DNA of 14,410 nucleotides, from positions 1-14,410 of the forward strand of contig CADBSI010000101.1 in NCBI GenBank assembly GCA_902797275.1, given 5' to 3'. Both the position numbers and the translations under genes were made by a program. The notes beneath the pieces were generated by a model. That model worked only from the letters and a program-made list of their open reading frames with translations, had not been told where the DNA came from and searched no databases. This document shows positions 13,564 through 14,410 of this stretch, one piece after another (within the stretch, counting starts at the first letter, position 1; the number at the start of each line of letters is the position of its first letter). Source of the stretch: an uncultured Erysipelotrichaceae bacterium (GTDB lineage: Bacteria; Bacillota_I; Bacilli_A; RF39; UBA660).

Positions 13564-13633
13564 CATTTTTAGTTTGCAATAATTGGTACTTAAAAAGTCG
13601 AAATTTGTTATTTATATATTTTATAAGGGTTAT
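13564..13633 (+). repeat. 70-bp direct repeat, copy 2
   Basis: Starts CATTTTTAGTTTGCAA and ends TTTTATAAGGGTTA, 227 bp downstream of copy 1 and 121 bp before tRNA-Gly. The eight differences from copy 1 are scattered single substitutions, as expected if a functional element or an old duplication has drifted without insertions or deletions. Confidence 0.8.
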
Positions 13634-13706
13634 AGGATAAAATCAAATTTAAAAGTTGATGTCAATCGTATCAAAAGAAAAAAAACATTTTTTTTTGAAA
13701 AAACTG

Positions 13707-13734
13707 TTGACTTTTTATAAATATTTAGTATAAT
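13707..13734 (+). promoter_or_regulatory. tRNA-Gly promoter
   Basis: -35 TTGACT (13707-13712), 16-nt spacer and -10 TATAAT (13729-13734). The start near 13741 leaves a 5' leader of about 14 nt for RNase P. Confidence 0.78.
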
Positions 13735-13754
13735 TGTAAATGTCTACTTTTGAT

Positions 13755-13828
13755 GCGGATGTAGTTTAATGGTAGAACTTCAGCCTTCCAAGCTGACCAC
13801 GTGGGTTCGATTCCCATCATCCGCTCCA
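13755..13828 (+). tRNA. tRNA-Gly (anticodon UCC)
   Basis: A full cloverleaf: acceptor GCGGATG (13755-13761) pairs with CATCCGC (13818-13824). The D arm follows, then an anticodon stem TCAGC/GCTGA around loop CTTCCAA, giving anticodon TCC (reads GGA/GGN glycine codons). The T arm is TGGGTTCGATTCCCA. The discriminator base is T (13825) and the CCA tail is encoded (13826-13828). It is a single-gene unit with its own promoter and terminator. Confidence 0.97.
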
Positions 13829-13838
13829 TTGAAGAATC

Positions 13839-13856
13839 TGTTCGGAATTTCGAACA
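13839..13856. repeat. Small palindrome just after tRNA-Gly
   Basis: TGTTCG (13839-13844) and CGAACA (13851-13856) form a perfect 6-bp inverted repeat around GAATTT, 10 bp after the tRNA CCA. It is not followed by a T run, so it is not the terminator. It may help tRNA 3' trimming or be a protein site. Confidence 0.5.
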
Positions 13857-13866
13857 TTGATATATA

Positions 13867-13896
13867 AAAATCAATCGTAAAAGGATTGATTTTTTT
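13867..13896 (+). terminator. tRNA-Gly terminator
   Basis: AAAATCAATC (13867-13876) pairs perfectly with GATTGATTTT (13884-13893), with a 7-nt loop and a following T tract. Confidence 0.85.
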
Positions 13897-13907
13897 GTTG
13901 TTTTAAT

Positions 13908-13930
13908 CCCCGCGTCAGCATGGCAAGGCA
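13908..13930. other. Short GC-rich island of unknown origin
   Basis: About 16 of 23 bases are G or C, against roughly a quarter in the surrounding sequence. It is flanked by loosely complementary arms, GTTGTTTTAAT before and ATTTTAATAAC after. It lies between the tRNA terminator and the next gene. No known element was recognised. Confidence 0.45.
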
Positions 13931-13947
13931 TTTTAATAACAAAGACT

Positions 13948-13967
13948 CATCCTAAAAAGAAAGGATG
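13948..13967 (+). promoter_or_regulatory. Hairpin overlapping the ribosome site of the winged-helix gene
   Basis: CATCCT (13948-13953) pairs with AGGATG (13962-13967) around an 8-nt A-rich loop. The 3' arm overlaps the AAGGATGGTGA that serves as ribosome site for the ATG at 13976, so the hairpin could lower initiation. I found no promoter between the tRNA terminator and this gene. Confidence 0.4.
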
Positions 13968-13975
13968 GTGAAATA

Positions 13976-14248
13976 ATGTATTACTTTAATATTAACAAGA
14001 AAATGAAATATCTAACTGACAAAAAATTATCACTAAATGCTAAATGTTTATTGAGTATTATTCTATTTCAAGAAGAAATTAATGAGAATAAACTAGAGAA
14101 ATATTGTACTGATGATAATGAAACAATTAAATATGCTTTACTTGAATTAAAATTTAATCGTTATGTTAAATATGATGCTGATTTAGGAAAACATATTGCA
14201 TCTCCTATTTCATTTAATGAGTTAAGTGAAGAAAATTATAAAATATAA
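13976..14248 (+). CDS. Small winged-helix-like protein (replication-initiator/HTH_36-type N-terminus)
   Basis: This 90-residue protein carries KKLSLNAKCLLSIILFQEE (about 16-34) followed by helices through KYALLELKFNRYVKYD (52-67). That pattern resembles the winged-helix start of phage and plasmid replication proteins and related regulators, where an LSLKAKGLL block, a second helix and ALKELEExGYI recur. Those proteins bind DNA through this domain, but a full replication protein would be much longer. Here only the domain and a short tail remain, so it may be a small stand-alone regulator or the N-terminal piece of a decayed replication gene. The start at 13976 follows GGTGA by 4 nt. A second gene begins 13 bases after its stop, so the two probably form an operon. 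Function is not certain. Confidence 0.65.
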   Translation: MYYFNINKKMKYLTDKKLSLNAKCLLSIILFQEEINENKLEKYCTDDNETIKYALLELKFNRYVKYDADLGKHIASPISFNELSEENYKI

Positions 14249-14261
14249 GAAAGGAAAATTT

Positions 14262-14410
14262 ATGATTAATATTATTACTAAAGAAGTACCAATAGAAGAA
14301 GAATTAAAAACAAAATTAGAGTATATTTGTCAGTTTGCAAAAGTTAAACCTACAATTATTAATGGAAGTATTAAACATATTGATAAAACTAATTTAAGTT
14401 ATATTGAACC
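14262..14410 (+). CDS. Start of unknown gene, cut by window end
   Basis: An open frame of 49 full codons runs from ATG at 14262 to the window end, preceded by AAAGGAAA at 14250-14257. The visible part begins MINIITKEVPIEEELKTKLE and continues with hydrophilic, probably cytoplasmic sequence. I do not recognise the family from this fragment. It lies 13 bases after the winged-helix-like gene on the same strand, so it is probably co-transcribed. Confidence 0.6.
   Translation, partial: MINIITKEVPIEEELKTKLEYICQFAKVKPTIINGSIKHIDKTNLSYIE

Larger units (their letters stand above)
13302..13706. other. Gene-free AT-rich stretch with two long direct repeats
   Basis: No reading frame here has both a ribosome site and a plausible protein; short frames such as the one beginning at 13432 stop within about ten codons and lack a Shine-Dalgarno. 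Apart from the two 70-bp repeats listed separately, I see two GTTAAC palindromes (around 13435 and 13512) and A/T runs, but no tRNA, rRNA or known riboswitch. Confidence 0.6.

Noticed and set aside
13337..13633. CRISPR array or transposon ends
   Set aside because: Only two long copies with a 157-bp interval between them, no regular spacers, no cas genes, no terminal inverted repeats and no transposase in the window.
13725..13931. Minus-strand frame of 68 codons with a RMMGIEPTWSAWKAEVLPLNY-like stretch
   Set aside because: This is the well-known false protein made by translating the antisense strand of a tRNA gene; it overlaps tRNA-Gly, its promoter and its terminator.

Overview
The window comes from a very AT-rich, low-GC Gram-positive-type bacterium. 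TGG encodes Trp, and TGA acts as a stop codon (for example at the ends of the ABC ATPase, the calcium antiporter and the calcium ATPase), so this is not a Mycoplasma-type genetic code. The tmRNA and 6S RNA, SigF/SigG-like sigma factor, AGGAGG ribosome sites and A+T-rich promoters fit an uncultured, probably gut-associated, Bacilli/Erysipelotrichia/RF39-like lineage. The exact taxon is inference. The genome is compact: convergent genes share terminators that contain their stop codons, and most mRNAs seem to start only about 9-19 nt before the start codon.

Layout. 1-114 (-) is the 5' part of tmRNA (ssrA), cut by the window edge. It is divergent from a prepilin-like protein (216-716). Endonuclease IV (nfo, 805-1671) follows, then a 6S RNA (about 1738-1918) with its own promoter and terminator. 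Next are a complete SigF/SigG-type sigma factor (2012-2644) and a zinc medium-chain dehydrogenase (2701-3720). A convergent unknown 301-residue protein (3734-4639, -) is divergent from an ABC exporter pair, an ATPase (4728-5414) and an FtsX-type permease (5398-7872), whose genes overlap.

A calcium-export operon follows: a CaCA-family antiporter (7991-8929) overlaps a P-type Ca2+-ATPase (8926-11559) by four bases. Two unknown membrane-anchored proteins on the minus strand (11553-12092 and 12144-12839, the latter with an Asn/Asp-rich linker) come next. They are divergent from a small protein that contains only a sigma region-4-like HTH (12927-13301).

From 13302 to about 13706 there is a gene-free AT-rich stretch holding two 70-bp direct repeats about 89% identical. 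tRNA-Gly(UCC) (13755-13828) follows, with its own promoter and terminator, then a short GC-rich island, a small winged-helix-like protein (13976-14248) and the start of an unknown gene cut by the window end (14262-14410).

Most genes are housekeeping or transport genes. The least explained parts are the 6S RNA/sigma pair, the region-4-only protein with its divergent membrane proteins, the orphan 301-residue protein with an operator-like palindrome, the 70-bp repeats and the region downstream of tRNA-Gly. I did not find a clear defence system, CRISPR array, insertion sequence or prophage.
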